DNA from: Heterocephalus glaber
Taxonomy: Eukaryota; Chordata; Mammalia; Rodentia; Bathyergidae
DNA length: 64,000 nucleotides
Direction: 5' to 3'
NCBI RefSeq assembly: GCF_000247695.1
Contig: NW_004624730.1
Coordinates: forward strand, 29,971,612 to 30,035,611
Under the pieces are notes generated by a model. It worked only from the letters and a program-made list of their open reading frames with translations, did no database searches and had not been told where the DNA came from. This document shows positions 35,027 to 48,080 of this stretch, one piece after another. The first letter of the stretch is position 1. The number at the start of each line of letters is the position of its first letter. A program made the position numbers and the translations under genes.

Positions 35027-38000
35027 AGTCAATCTTTTGCTGAATTATCCCATAATTGTATGTTTCTCCTGTGAGCATTAACATTGCAAGTATAATCATT
35101 GTTTTTATGATTGGTATTGGTAGTATAGATTTTAATTTATTTAAAGGAATAATGGAATGTGGGAAAGAGTTCCTACTCTTCCTTTCCTTCAAGCTAAGCC
35201 ATAGATATTAAAAAGTGAGATATTTAAAATTTAGTCCAAAAGAGTTTCACATATACTTCCCAAGGTCATGAAATGAATATAATGGGAGAAAAGATATGGT
35301 ACAGACAACAGAACTGTCTCCCCTTTATGGAGAAAATGTATTTTTAACAAAAATTAGAGAATATAAAATGTGCTACCGATAAAAATATTATTTCCTCAAA
35401 TAGCTGGGTAAACCAGCATGTATTTATTGAATAAATGATTGTATACTATTGAAAAATCAATGAGTGAGAGAACAACTAAATGAATAAATTTAGTAGGTAG
35501 TGTATTCTTCCTCCTCTTTATTATTTTTAGGAAAAAATACTTATTTAAAACTACTACAAAGAACTCACTAAAAGAACTAGGGTTAAAATCTTCATTTTCT
35601 CTTCTGTTGTTATGATAGGGTCAGAATTTTTTGGTTAAAAGATATTAAGTAGGTTGAATTACCCTGCATTTATAGAGCTTTGGGGTGTAAGGAGATGAGA
35701 AAACAGAAATCTTAGGCAAAAGAGTAGTTAGTGCTATTCTAAAAAGATAAACACTGGTCCCTGTGATCATATCTTAAATAAAATAAACAGTAATGGATTT
35801 TAAAAATTGCACGAGTTTAGAAGAATTTACTGTGTTTTCTGTCCTCATTTTCATTTGGTTTTCATGTAACCATTATTAAAGAAATAACTGACACTATGTA
35901 TTTTTAAACGTCTAGCCAGTGGCAGTAATAGTATCAGGATTCAAAGTATACTAAATACTTTTGCTGTAGAAAAAGTCACTGAATTTGACACTATCATTGG
36001 ATTTTTTTTAACCACTTGAGAAAAAGGCAGAGGAAACAGGTTAAAACATCATTATGAAAATAGGGCTTATTGGAAGCCTTAGCAAAATATGGAGAACATA
36101 ATACACCTTACCATCCCTTTGGAACAGAAAGAGTGGTTGCAGAAATAAACTGGGGTAGGAATTTAAAGGGAAGAGCTTGTGCTGAGGGAAGCAAGTTCAC
36201 AGCAGTAAGAGTACTGGCTGTCAGGGCTTCTCCTGGGTCCCATTCTAGAGGAACACTTCCCTTGTGCTAAGTAGAGTATGTGTGCAAAGGTGCTCTACAG
36301 GCATTTGAAATGCTTGAGTAATAATTCTTCAGGGGTAACTATGTAATTATTTCTATTTGGATTTATTTATCTTAGTACTGATTTTTAGAGCTAGTTTTTA
36401 ACTTGTGTTACCTACACTGTCTTGTTCATTGTTGGTGTCTAAGCAACATAAAAAGTCAAACATCAGTGGCTTTATCTAGTGGATAGAATAAATGGAAACT
36501 TACTTCTGATTATTTTGTAAATGAATAGAGATGAATATAATGTTATATTCATGGCACATGAAAAGCCAGAAAAAGAAATGGAAATTTGGACTTCTAAATG
36601 AACAGCTTATTGAATCCTTAGCTTCTAATTTTATCTGTGCTCTACTGTTGAAAGATTTTACAATTTTTTACTAAGCCTAGAGGAAATAAACTAAAAAGCC
36701 TGTATATCATTTCTGATTAATCTGTTAGTCATCCTAATAGTAGGAAATTAGTTCATATTTTTCATGGTTGTCCATTTTGAACAATAAAATCACATTTCCA
36801 ACTCATAGATATTTCAGGAAAATTGAAGTGATGCATTGAAAAACCATAGCATTCTGAAAGTGAGTTTGGTAAATGCTTATCACTCTTCTCTCCATGTGTA
36901 GGTAGGAAAGTCAGTGGAAAATGACCTTGAGGCTTATAGTTCAGATAATTAGGAATGGAGTATTGCCCAAAGAAATAATTTTTCTTTTCAAAGAGCATAA
37001 ATGGTGGAAATTTAACTGATTTAGTTTAGGGTGACAGAATTACAGAAAGACATTGGAAATCATCTGCATTGGCTTGGCAGTGATACAGGATAAGGTAAGC
37101 ATGCCCAGGGATAAGATGTACAGTCAGCAGAAGGGTTCTATACATAGTTCCTAGTGCATCTCTCTGTCATCAGTTAGAAAGGAGAGAAATCAAAGTGACA
37201 GAGAGTAAACAGTTAATGAGCCAGAAAATGAGGACGGTACATTATCTAAAAAAGCAAAAGAGAAAATATTTGGGGAGGAAATAGTTAATGGTGTTAAAGC
37301 TGCAGAAAGGACAAGAGATGAAAACAGGACATTTTCTGGAGCTTAAAAGGACACAAGTAACCTCTGAAAGAAATTTGAATAGAATTGAGAATGAATAGAA
37401 TCAAGATTACAAATCAGATTCCAAGAAGATGAGTCACTAGTAGATTGGGAGTTGTGTATGAGGACTCAACAAGTTTGGACAACTCTATAAAGAAGTTAAG
37501 CGATTAGAAGAGAAGTACCTTAAGTGGGTGTCAGCCGAGAATTCAGCATGGAAGAGGAGACCGTCATAGAACACTGGAATTGTGGGTTTTCCTACTCATG
37601 GAGGGTACAGAAATCAATGGAGAGGGAAAGAATGAAGAATCATTAAAGTAGGGATAGTGGGTGAAGCTGTTTTTCAAAGAAATTGAGAAAGGATTAAAAA
37701 AAAAGTGGGTTAGAGAGTTTGGGGTTGAAAGAGAGGTAAACCAAACACTTCTTGAGAAACAGAAGTAAAGGAGAAGCCGTGTACCCACTGCGATTACCCT
37801 TCAGAACTTTTTCTTTTCTGAACCTTGAGCTTTGTCATCTTTGTCAGGGAGACACACTGCCTAGTGTCTGAACTCATTTTTGTATTGCTTTTGAACCCTT
37901 TAGCTTAACTTTGCTTGGTTTATTGTCCCACCTTGGCTGAATTTTGTGAGAGCGAGGAACATGTCCTGTCCATGTGTGCATTGATTAGATGCTCCCTGTT

Positions 38001-38308
38001 TTTGTGCTTGGATATATTTCGGTAACCTCCAGAGCTATTACTGTCAGAAGAAGGGTTTTGCAGAGCTGCCTAAGCACCACTGTATATAAGGCTTTCACCT
38101 GGTACCTAGGTGAACCTCAAATGCTGTTTCCAAAACAAATCCTTGCTTTTAAGTGAATAGGTCTGGTTATTGTGTCAGACTTTTTTTCTAGTTAAAAAAG
38201 TTGCAATATAACAAACATAACTAAGAGTTTAGAAGGAGTACTTCTGAAGCCAAATGAAAATTTAACCATAATTCATTGTAGAAAGTGGAAACATTTGACT
38301 AAAGAAGA
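35027..38308. other. Unassigned stretch
   Basis: I see no gene. A GC-richer bit at about 36060-36270 has a 66-codon frame with no domain. A purine-rich zone spans about 37180-37790. It may contain old L2-type sequence but I cannot place it. Confidence 0.4.
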
Positions 38309-38340
38309 AAATAATTATAAGACAAAATAATTATAAGACA
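38309..38340. repeat. 16-bp perfect tandem duplication
   Basis: aaataattataagaca occurs at 38309-38324 and 38325-38340, identical. Confidence 0.95.
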
Positions 38341-38694
38341 AAAGCTTACAACGCAAATAGTTGCTAAATGTTGTTTATATCAAAAAATAAAATAAATCAT
38401 GTCATTAATTTTGATTCTACCCATACTAGTAGGCTCAGATCGCTTACATTATTTACATTATGTTTTCTGATTCTTTCATATAAAAAATAACTTGGCAAAA
38501 GTTAAAAACTCTAGGTTGTCTTTGTATTAATGGTTGCCATTTATTTTTTCCTAAGTTCAAAGTTTATTGGTTTTATTAAAAGTGTAATTTCACAATTGGG
38601 ATATATTTCTCAAATATAAACTCTTTTTACCTGTATATACATAGTGTAACAATTTCAAAAATATGTTTTTGTATATAAATAGAGATGGAGTCTT

Positions 38695-38935
38695 AAGATT
38701 GTGGGCTCAAAAGTCAGACTGCTGGCATTTAATTCTGGCTTCAGGAATAGATACCTGTGTGACCAGATATACATTGCTATAAACTATAATTGTTTTACCT
38801 GCAAATCTGGATTACTTAACACACTTCCCTGGAGTGATTTATAAGAAACTTAAAGGTAATAAAACATACAGAGCATGTGAACAGGTTCTAGCACATGGTG
38901 AAATCTCATTAAATATTATTATATTTCGGTGATTC
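38695..38935 (+). mobile_element. MIR, sense, near full length
   Basis: Contains gggctcaaaagtcagactg, attctggcttcagg, tgtgaccagatat, acctgcaaatctgg and ttctagcacatggtgaaatc, in MIR order. Confidence 0.87.
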
Positions 38936-41630
38936 AGAAATCCTTGATTAAGGATGTTTAACACTCCTCTAAGCATATACTCGCTCTCTACTAACCTACT
39001 TTATTTTTTACATAAATGACCAGTAATTCATTTTTCAAAAAAGCAGAGTTTTTCAGACATAGAAACTACTTTTTTATGATCTTAGACTCAGTATTATGTT
39101 TAAAGTAAAAAAAACAATACTTAAATACTTAAATTATGTAAATCTATAAAATTTGCAGTTAGGCCCTTGACTTTTTTTTTCCTTCTGAGAATACTTTTTT
39201 TATTTCTCTTCAAAATGAGTAGAATGAAACAAAACATGTAGGTTGGGTAAAATATGATTGATAACTTTCAAGTGTTCATTTTTTTGCAATTATTATTGAT
39301 CATCATTATCACTTAAAACACCAGTTGATAATGAGAGATTATACAGTTGTACCAGCACAAAGATGTTTCTTTGCCAGAGTTCCCTGGAAAGCCCCAAAAG
39401 GTCCTTTAACTACATTAGAATTGTAGAATGAAATACAATTTTTTGCCCTTGTTTACTTCTCTTGGGCCCCCTTCAACTACTCTTTAATATAGTAGACTTT
39501 CCTTCCCAGGAAGTTTTTAAAACACATCCTTTTGGTTATCCCTGCCTTCACATCACTTCATCTTCTCATAAAATCCCTTCCATCCTTGTTTTCTTCATTA
39601 ATGATGACCTGTCCGTTTGATCTCAATATCACAGACAGCTTTTCAGGGCTCTCTCCTGGCCCTTCCCTTCCCTAGACCCTGGGTCTGGCCCATTGCATCC
39701 CACACTCGTTCCTGTGGTCAACACTTACTGACCTTAGTCCTCTGAGACGCATATGCGGCGACTAACACCATTGGGTAAGTGCCATTTAATGTTGCTTAAA
39801 TGACCACATTCAGGAATACCTGTGTGGTGTTCAGCATTAAGTCACGTTTTGTCCTTATTTATTAGGGAAGAACAAGGACATAAACTTTTTGGATCATGTA
39901 CAATGTTATTAATTAAACTTAAAAGTCTACTTTATGATAAGTAATCTACAAAAATATAAGATAACACTTATAGTAAACATACTTTTAGAAAAAGTAAAGC
40001 ATGTATTTAAACCATGTCAGACATAAATTTTCATCTTTTATATGAAAGGTTCAGGATAAGCTGTTATCAGTTAACAACAGACTCCTCAATTTTAGTGAGT
40101 GGTTTATCCCAACAAAGGTTTCTTCCTTTGTAATGTCAGTGGTTTACTCCTCACCCAGTGATGCAGATATCTAGGCTTGGTCCTTCTTCCTCCTCCATGT
40201 GAATTCCCAAATTACTGAGGCTGTGACAGAGAAGGGAGAACAGAACAGAGACTTCTGATCATCTCAGCTCACAAGTCAAACTACCATTTATGCTCAGATT
40301 CCCTTGGCTAGATCTATATGGTGCCAGCTTAATACAAAAGAGGCTGGAAGGAGAGAGCTTTTAGAATGCTCAGGCAGAGAAACAGTGCCTGGAAATTGAC
40401 CCAGACACTCTTGTTTTTTTTTTCTCTTTTGTGTTATTTTTGTGGGGAGACATGAGGAAGCAGGTGGATGTTGTGAAGTAGGTGCTTCTGGATGAATTCA
40501 AATGTAAAACATTAACTCTGAAACTATTTATTGAGTTCTTGTAATATATCAGGCATATTAATTACCAGTTCATCTCAATAGCTCCTAGTCATTTTTGGTT
40601 TATGGTCTGTTTTGAGAATCTGAGACATGTTACAAAACACAGTGCACATCAGTCAGCCTCATAATCCACAAGTCTGTCATGCAAAACCAGGAGTTCATAA
40701 AATCTCTGCAGCCCACAAAAATCTCCATTGTAGCCCTCCTGGAGTTAGAGCACCTGGTCTGTGCTACATAGATTAGTCAAGTAGTGGAAAAGATGAGAGA
40801 AACTAGCATGAGAAATTTTACCTGCCTTAGGGTAAGTGCTAAGGAGCCTTTTAGAGAAAATAAGGACTTAGTCCCTCAACTTAAATGGAAGAGGTAATTT
40901 GGTTGGTACCTAGATATAGATTAATTGAGGGAGAAAGATGTGGACTAAATTACTGATAAAAGTGTAATCAAGAGCGAAATGGTTGATTGAGCACTCAATA
41001 GCAACTTCTATTCATGGTTTCTCATTAGTCTGTGCTGTATGAGTCTTTAGTGATAAATGAATTAAACTCTTCATGTTTTTCTGGCTACACTGCAGAGACA
41101 CCAGTGATTTGCTGCTAAAATGTGATGTGCTTGAATTTGAGGATTGTACAGATTAATGACAGGACTACAAAAGATTTCCACAGCTGCTATAGTTAGGATT
41201 TCTTCATTCTTTAAAATTATAAAGCACATATTTTTATGTTTCCAAGTATTTCACTATAATTTTACTTTTTTGCCATATTAAAATTAAGTCTGCTTTGAAA
41301 ACATTCCTTTATAAAGAATAAACCCAGGCACATGTTGCTAAGAACTTAATACCAACTCAACATTTTAAATTATAGTTTAGGATTATTTCTTTTCATAAAT
41401 AAACATTATTATGCCCATTTTATAGAAGAGGAAATTGAAATTCGGACTACATAAAAAATTCTGCTCATGTCTTGTTTTTTATGGAAGTTTTTACCTATCA
41501 TTTTAAATGATTTTTCTCAGTGGATTATAATGATTTTGTGAAAAGTCTACCAACTCACCAGATTTGGGAGCTATTGTTGAAAGATAAAATTCTGCTTCTC
41601 ATCATTATTTTTTTTCAGAGGTTGACACTT
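38936..41630. other. Unassigned stretch with possible old transposon near 40.1 kb
   Basis: I see no gene. About 40080-40400 contains 'agtgagtggtttatcccaacaaaggtttcttcc'. It resembles a common ancient mammalian repeat of the 'agtggcttaaaacaacaaaggttt' type, but I cannot name the family with confidence. Confidence 0.35.
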
Positions 41631-41669
41631 TTGTGTGTGTGTGTGTGTATGTGTAAGTGTATGTGTGTG
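41631..41669. repeat. (TG)n microsatellite
   Basis: An interrupted TG run (tgtgtgtgtgtgtgtatgtgtaagtg). Confidence 0.9.
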
Positions 41670-41789
41670 CTCAATGTATGCTTCTTGCATGAAGACATGA
41701 GGAAACAATTAAATAAAAGTATGAAAACAAAACAGTAGGACCCAATCCCTGCCCAAGTACCTAAAGCAGCAAAAAAAGTAGAATTATGG

Positions 41790-41955
41790 TTCAATGCTGG
41801 GATACCAGAGCCAGGTTTTCTTCACTCAGATACCAACTCAACTTTGTATCCCCTTATAGAATCTTGGTAACATTATCTATCTTTGTAATTATGAGGATTA
41901 AATGAATTACTATATCAAATACCTTGAACAGTATCTATGTCTGGTTTAATTTTGC
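41790..41955 (+). mobile_element. MIR fragment, sense
   Basis: ccagagccaggttttcttcac, tgtatccccttatagaatcttgg, attatgaggattaaatgaatt and ccttgaacagtatctat are consistent with MIR order. Confidence 0.8.
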
Positions 41956-44900
41956 TTTATAAATTTAAGCCCCAAGGTTATGTAATTAGGATGTAAATAT
42001 TTAAATTTTAAACTAAAATGAAAATCAAAGTGTTTTAAAATTTGATATTCAGAAAAAATGAAATATTTTAATCTTTGTTATTATATATTTGATAATCCTA
42101 GAAACTAAAATTAAATTTGCATTTTAGTTTTAGCCTAAAATTTGAATTCATGTTATTTAAACTATTATAAAATTTTAAAACACAAGATTCAAAAGATTAT
42201 ACAATCAACTATTTCTTCCATATTTTATTTTCTTTCATTTTTAAATAAGCAGTGAACTAGAGAATGCAATTTTAATAAATATACAATGTATATGATGCTG
42301 CTAAGATAACCATGTTACTGGAGGTCATCCAAAATAGAGATGAAAATACTGAATATCAGCATTCACCTATTGTGCTATTGGAAGGTAAACAGTTCAAACT
42401 AATCATGAAATTATCTATTAAATACGACTTTCCCCCCAAGAATTAACCTTCCATCAAATTACACTATTCTAATGGAAAAAGTCAAAATCAGAGTGGAGAG
42501 GCAGTACAAGATATTATGTATTTTTGTCATATTTTGACTTGAGTCATCCTAGAGTACAAATGAGTCACTATGGAACTCATTGCTTTGGGGGCAAAACCTT
42601 TTGTACCAAGTGAATCAATATACAGCAGCCACAGGCAAAACCAGTATGGCCCTGAAACCTACCAGAGCACAGAGAAGAAGAGAAAAGCCTGCCCTCCAGC
42701 CCTTGCAATACTTGAAGAATGTATTACTCTGGTCTTTTCTGAGATTGTCCTTCTCAGTTTTCCTGTGCACCAAGAGCTCTAAACTCTTGAGATGAGCTGG
42801 TTGCCTCTAATAAAATACATAGGTTAGTATATGTTCCTTAATATAAGCAGCTGAATCCTAGGATGTGTTACAAGGGTGAAGAAGCTATTTAGCATACAGC
42901 GTTGCCTGAAAAGTCACTCTTTAAAAATGTTCTGGTTTAGATGGACATATCTCCCTCCTCACTCCACTCTCCTTTTTCATAGTTCTCAAGGCTAAGGAGT
43001 TCACCTGGCTTTTCTTTTTTATTTTATTTTATTCATAATAAGGGCCATAGTTTATTTACATTCTGATTGTGGCTTGCATAAGAAAGCATGAGAAATTCTT
43101 TTTTTCAATCAAAGATACTGAGTTATCCACTTTAGTTAATCTGTAATTTTATGTTTTAATGTTTTCCCTGTTTTAATGTCATTTAATTCTAAACTATTAA
43201 ATACACATGTTATAGAAAGATATCTATTGTTAAAAAGTACATGAACAAATATATTGGATTAATATCCTTTAAAGAGAAAACAATTTGACTTTTTGAAAAA
43301 CTATCTTTGCTTCTTATGAACAATGACTATTCCCATGGAGATTAAAATCTTACTCAGAGTGGCACAATTTAAGCTTGTACACCTGTTCAATCATTTGACT
43401 TGAACTACACATATAAGCAAGAAATGGCTTTTGCTTCCTACACTGCTGACATTAGCAAGAACTATATGTATTTTGACCTAGTCACTTGGGCAGGACAAAT
43501 TAGATTGCAGGTTTTAAATCATTTGATTTATGAGAGGCATCCAAACTGATGTGCTTACCACCAGATTTCTGACGTAAATTTCAAAAAATACTCTTATCTC
43601 TATTTCTCATGTAAATTTTATTTAGGATATTAGTCAAGTCTGTTTTCAATTGTTACTTGTCATAAGATGCTTAGTTGGTTTCTTATTGTCTAAATGTGAT
43701 GGATAGCTGATATTTAACCTCTTTCTCTCTGAAGGGGGAGAAGAAACACCTTGATGCGTCAAATTTGCTGATTTCTATGCTATAAATACTAACATTACTG
43801 ATTGCAAGCTACTAAAGTTAGGTCACTGGATGTAGAGTTGCGATGGGTTTCCCCCAATCAGCTAATGGCAGCCAGTGTAATCTGGGGGTACCACACCCCT
43901 GGAGGGATCAGCATTATAGAACCCCATGATTTTCATTCTGGGGATTGTGGGCAGAGTGAAGCGAAAGCAGACATGGCTCTAGACATTTCTAGTAGTGTTA
44001 GTTAATTGATTGCTACATGTTAGCATACATGCTCCACGCCGCCTCTGTGTCAATAGATAATTTCTCAGTAACTGATAGTGATTTCAAAAGGTAGAAGAGA
44101 GCTGAAACATTACGTAAACTGTCCATTTTACAATGCCTACCTTCACTTCATTTGCAGAGTAGGCTCAAGCTAAATACACCAAAGCAAAATAATACACAGA
44201 ACATATTCCCAAGAGAAACTTATAAAATTAAAAACTTACTGACTCTTGAGAACACTGTCCAAAACAGAGAGGGAACTCTATTCCACTTCTCCCATCACAT
44301 CTGCTTGTCAAATCCTCAGTAGATTTTTTTGGGCTCTTTCATGGCAACCAAGTTTGTTGGCTTGGACCCTAATGATTTCAAAATATTTCATTACCATTTG
44401 TTTCTGATATCAGTGTTTTGTTACTTTCCTAGTGTCTTCACCCTAACGTGTTAAATGGGCCTTTGGCCTGCACTTATAATCAGATTAGTAGTTCAGGTCT
44501 TTACACTGCCTCCACTATGTCTTTCAAACTTAGTTAAATCAAAGGCAGCTTCCTTGTTGTACATTCTATAGAAAAATCCTCTCACCATGCCCTGGCCTCT
44601 GATGGTTAAGAGTAATGATAGCTGAAATTTATATATACATCTAATCATTATCTCTGGTTATATTAATATAAATTTTAGTATTTTTTTATTGAAAGCATCT
44701 AATATGCACAGACTCCTTCTTCCTCACTGAAGTAATTTAGGTCATTCGTTCCTCATAAAATCTCCTTCCCTTTCTTCTTTCCCCATCTCTCTCCTTTTAT
44801 ACTCATTTCAGGAGTTAGCCTTTTGAACATCTTCCCTAATCAGTTTTCTTTGCTTCCCAGGCCTGTTTGGAGACTCTTTTACTGTGCACGCTGTTGACTG

Positions 44901-45075
44901 TTCAGTATTTCTACAGTCATTGTAACTGCTACCTTTTGTTATTAAAAGTTTATTTTGAAATTTTTCAAAACCAACAAAAACTTCGGTGTTAGTTATATAT
45001 TTAGTTATATATATGTGTATATGTCATTATATTATATGCCTACAAACTATTCAAGTAGATATACCAATTGTTAAC
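41956..45075. other. Unassigned stretch
   Basis: I see no confident gene. Two GC-richer patches hold overlapping frames of about 70 codons: 42560-42795 (two frames, plus strand) and 43790-44010 (one frame, plus strand). Neither shows a domain, and neither has convincing exon context. Confidence 0.4.
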
Positions 45076-45119
45076 CTTTCATTTTGTTGTTAATATTATT
45101 ATTGTTACTAGCAGCCAAA

Positions 45120-45189
45120 ATGGGGTGTCAAACCCAGGACCTGGCACATTCTAGGCAAGTGTTCTACTACTGAGCTGCACCCATATCCC
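45120..45189 (-). mobile_element. ID-type SINE, antisense, old and degraded
   Basis: gggtgtcaaacccaggacc and ctactactgagctgcaccc are the reversed B- and A-box halves with more changes than other copies and no T run. Flanking cctttcatttt / cctttacattttt may be the remains of a TSD. Confidence 0.8.
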
Positions 45190-45207
45190 TTTACATTTTT
45201 ATGTTTA

Positions 45208-45232
45208 ACACATACACGCACACACACACACT
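45208..45232. repeat. (CA)n microsatellite, short
   Basis: Impure CA run: acacatacacgcacacacacac. Confidence 0.85.
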
Positions 45233-45369
45233 CATACTTTTCTCTGACTCTTTAAAGGAAATAAATGATACATGCTCCATTCCTTTTGTTAGTCAACTTT
45301 ACCTAAATCCTGCTATTCGTAGATTAATTATGCTTAATTATTTTTGAAGATTTTTATCTATAGTCATTC

Positions 45370-46120
45370 ATTCACCAAAAAATTGTTAAACAAGTGTTGT
45401 ATACCAAACACTGAAACTTAACCTTGAAGGTCTTAATGTGTAGGGAGCTTAACTTGAAGATGTTATGTGTATGTGATATAATTATAATTTGATTATAAGA
45501 GGAATAAAATGTTGCCTTTGAATGTAGAGAAAGAAGCCATTATGCCCAGACCTGTGAAAGTACCGTTACTCTCAATTCATTAATCCATTTATCATCTACT
45601 TTATGGTAGATTCTAGCCAAGACTTGGTATACACAGTTGATTCCTTACCTTTACAGAATCTAATTTTATGTAGGTGATACAGAATATCTTCAAAGAACAC
45701 AGTAGAATCTCTTTATTGATGGAGAATCCTACAGTACAAGAAGACAGGGAGTCAGAGAATCTTCTTGCATAGATCAAGTGATGTTTGGGTAGTAATTTGT
45801 AGGATAAGGATAAGGATTAAATAGGCAGGTAGAGAGAAAGCACGTTTGAGACTGAGGCATCATTAATTTCAAGCCAAAGAACCATGAAAATATACAACAT
45901 GTTCCAGAGACTGGTAACAGTTTAGTGTAATGGGAATGTCAAATGCTGAGTAGCAGTTTGAGCAAAGGGAAGATACAGGCCAGGTTGTGTAGGACTTTGT
46001 AAGTTAAACTGCCAATTTGAAAGCTGTGGGACACCATTTAATGATTCAGGTGGGATAGTGATAAATATTAGATTAATGTTTAAGTAATTTTGTCCTAAAA
46101 ACATTATGAACAGAATTTAT
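45370..46120 (+). mobile_element. Probable ancient L2-like repeat
   Basis: A series of phrases recalls a common worn mammalian repeat: cattcattcaccaaaaaattg, gtataccaaacactg, ctttacagaatctaattttatg, aagatacaggccaggttgtgtaggactttgtaag, and aaagctgtgggacaccattta. Order is conserved, but divergence is high and the family name is a best guess. Confidence 0.45.
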
Positions 46121-46363
46121 CTTGATATTTTATTTTGGGAGATTAAATCTGTCTGTAATAGGAGCTAACTCATATTATGAATGATTCAAAGATAGATTTA
46201 GTAATTATTGTACATTTAATAAATTAATGAACTATTGATGCCTCAGCCAGTTTCTCTTACCTAAGAATTTTATTTTCTTCTAGATATTTTCTAAGGAAAA
46301 TCATATCTAGAAAGTATATGTTGCTCATGTCAAGGGGCTAGTACTGTGTCTAGCTAATATTGC

Positions 46364-46366
46364 AGA

Positions 46367-46397
<31 letters not shown>

Positions 46398-46398
46398 T
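46364..46398. repeat. (GA)n microsatellite
   Basis: A GA run with one ggga interruption near its left end. Confidence 0.95.
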
Positions 46399-46574
46399 GA
46401 TAGAGGCTATAATTAGACACCCAGCTTTTATGGTACTGGATGTCATTTAAATCATTTTATTTTTTGCTACAAACTTCTTTCTCTTGAATAAATGAGTAGG
46501 AATTAATCAATGAAAACATGACAGTGATTCTGGAGATTTTGTAATTGATGTAATGTTTTTGTTTATTGGACTAA

Positions 46575-46736
46575 TTAAGCCTGATTGACTTGCAGATTGC
46601 AGCTCTGACAAAGCACCCATCTCTCACAACATTCCAAATCTCTTTAGGCACTGCAGTGCAGATCCACTCACTGGATCACCTGGCCGCAGGAATCTTCAAA
46701 GAGGTAGCATTAGTAGGGGTTGCTTGTGTGGATGTT
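46575..46736 (+). other. 54-codon open segment with splice-like borders (candidate exon or conserved element)
   Basis: One plus-strand frame is open for 162 bp between TAA at 46572 and TAA at 46737, with no ATG, in DNA that is locally near half G+C. Within it, an acceptor-like gattgacttgcag ends at 46595 and a donor-like aaagag|gtagca begins at 46704. These delimit 108 bp, exactly 36 codons in phase 0. The predicted peptide begins IAALTKHPSL and ends LAAGIFKE. I do not recognise it. It may equally be a conserved noncoding element or chance. No second exon was found nearby. Confidence 0.2.
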
Positions 46737-46910
46737 TAAATATATGTGCTGTAGCATCAAAAAAGTTACATACTTATATTAAAGTAACAAATTGCATTTA
46801 TTTTACAGTCCTATAGAAAATAGCATAATTTATACTTTTAAGTTTATTGCCTTGGAAGAAGATGTCAGTTTGATTTCTGAAAGATGTGAATATTAAATTC
46901 CCAGATAGTC

Positions 46911-47088
46911 CAGGGCTTCTCAGCCTCTGTCAGCACTATTGATATTTTGGGAGTTTTTGTTTGTTTTTGGGGGGTTTTTTTGGTACTGGGGATCACACTT
47001 GCGCTTGCAAGTCAGGTGACGGAACCTCTAAGCTAAATCCCATCTGTTAGTCATTTGTTGTAGGATGGTCCTCTCTTGAGAACCACAG
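46911..47088 (+). mobile_element. hAT-type MITE interrupted by an ID SINE
   Basis: The left end cagggcttctcagcctctg is followed by cagcactattgatattttggg, and the right end is ggatggtcctctcttgagaaccacag. The ends are inverted repeats of the kind seen in nonautonomous hAT (Charlie/MER-type) elements. The middle is replaced by an antisense ID (about 46957-47043). Family name not assigned. No TSD was verified. Confidence 0.65.
46957..47043 (-). mobile_element. ID-type SINE, antisense, nested in the MITE
   Basis: Contains a T/G-rich tail, ttggtactggggatcac, gcgcttgcaagtcagg and cctctaagctaaatccc. The host element resumes right after it. Confidence 0.88.
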
Positions 47089-47884
47089 ATGTAGACATTT
47101 AATTAAAGGTTAAACAAACAAAAATGTAGTTCAGTAACCATTCCCATAGGCTGATAGTATTTATTCATTCCTAAGTCTATATCAGTATTGGTACCGATAC
47201 AGGTATAATATTTGGAACTTTCTTGAGTGTCCATTGTTAGGGAATGTTTCATAGAATGAGCAAATCTGAAATAGCTATGGAATTGTCCCAATTAAATGTA
47301 TTTCTGAAATTTTCATATTTTAAAAATTAAGAGTCAGGAAACTGAATGATAGAAATATGTATCAAATTCTGTCTTTACGTAATAAAAATGAGATTAAATC
47401 TTTAGGAAATTGCCAAAAGACAGTCCATTTCAGTTATGATTTACATTAGAATTATGCTCCTTTTAGAATTACATTTTTTCTACAAATTATGCATTTTTAT
47501 TTTCTCAGAAGTTATTAATGGCATTTGAAAATAGTATCAAGAAGTACAAGTTGCAGTTGTTATGGGATTTTATATAGACCATGTCTACCAAAGGCCTAAT
47601 ATTATTCAAAAGTGTTATTAACTCAAAATTAAGTATAGACTGAACTACAGAACACTAAGATAAAGGGTGTTGCTATAAGGATGAAACAGGTTCTGTATGC
47701 TATGTAATGAACACTGCATAGAGGTATGTAATTCTAGGTATCACAGAATGCCAAATTATGGAAGACCACTATAGTTCTGAGAAGAGAAGGACAAAGGTGG
47801 TGAATAAATCTAATGAAGCAAACTTTTTGTCTTAGCTCAGTATTAAACTATTTCTAACCATCTTTTTAAAAAATAAACAATTAT

Positions 47885-48080
47885 GAAGAGCTGACTGTAT
47901 GCCAGGCATTGTGATGCTGAACTAAGGGGCTTTCTTACATGGTTTCATTCATTCTCTAAAACAACCCTCTAAAGCAGGTAGTGATAGCCCCTTTTTAGAG
48001 AGGAGAAAACTATGTATTAATGTCTATACACAGATCATGTAGTTGGAACACATTGAAACTAGAGAGTGAGCCTTCATGCT
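47885..48080 (-). mobile_element. MIR, antisense
   Basis: gactgtatgccaggcattg, ttcattctctaaaacaaccctc, tagagaggagaaaac and gatcatgtagttgga follow the reverse of MIR from its 3' end towards its 5' end. Confidence 0.83.

Noticed and set aside
34868..35081. Two overlapping plus-strand frames with similar peptides
   Set aside because: Both read through the ID SINE at 34927-35009. They are SINE translations, not genes.
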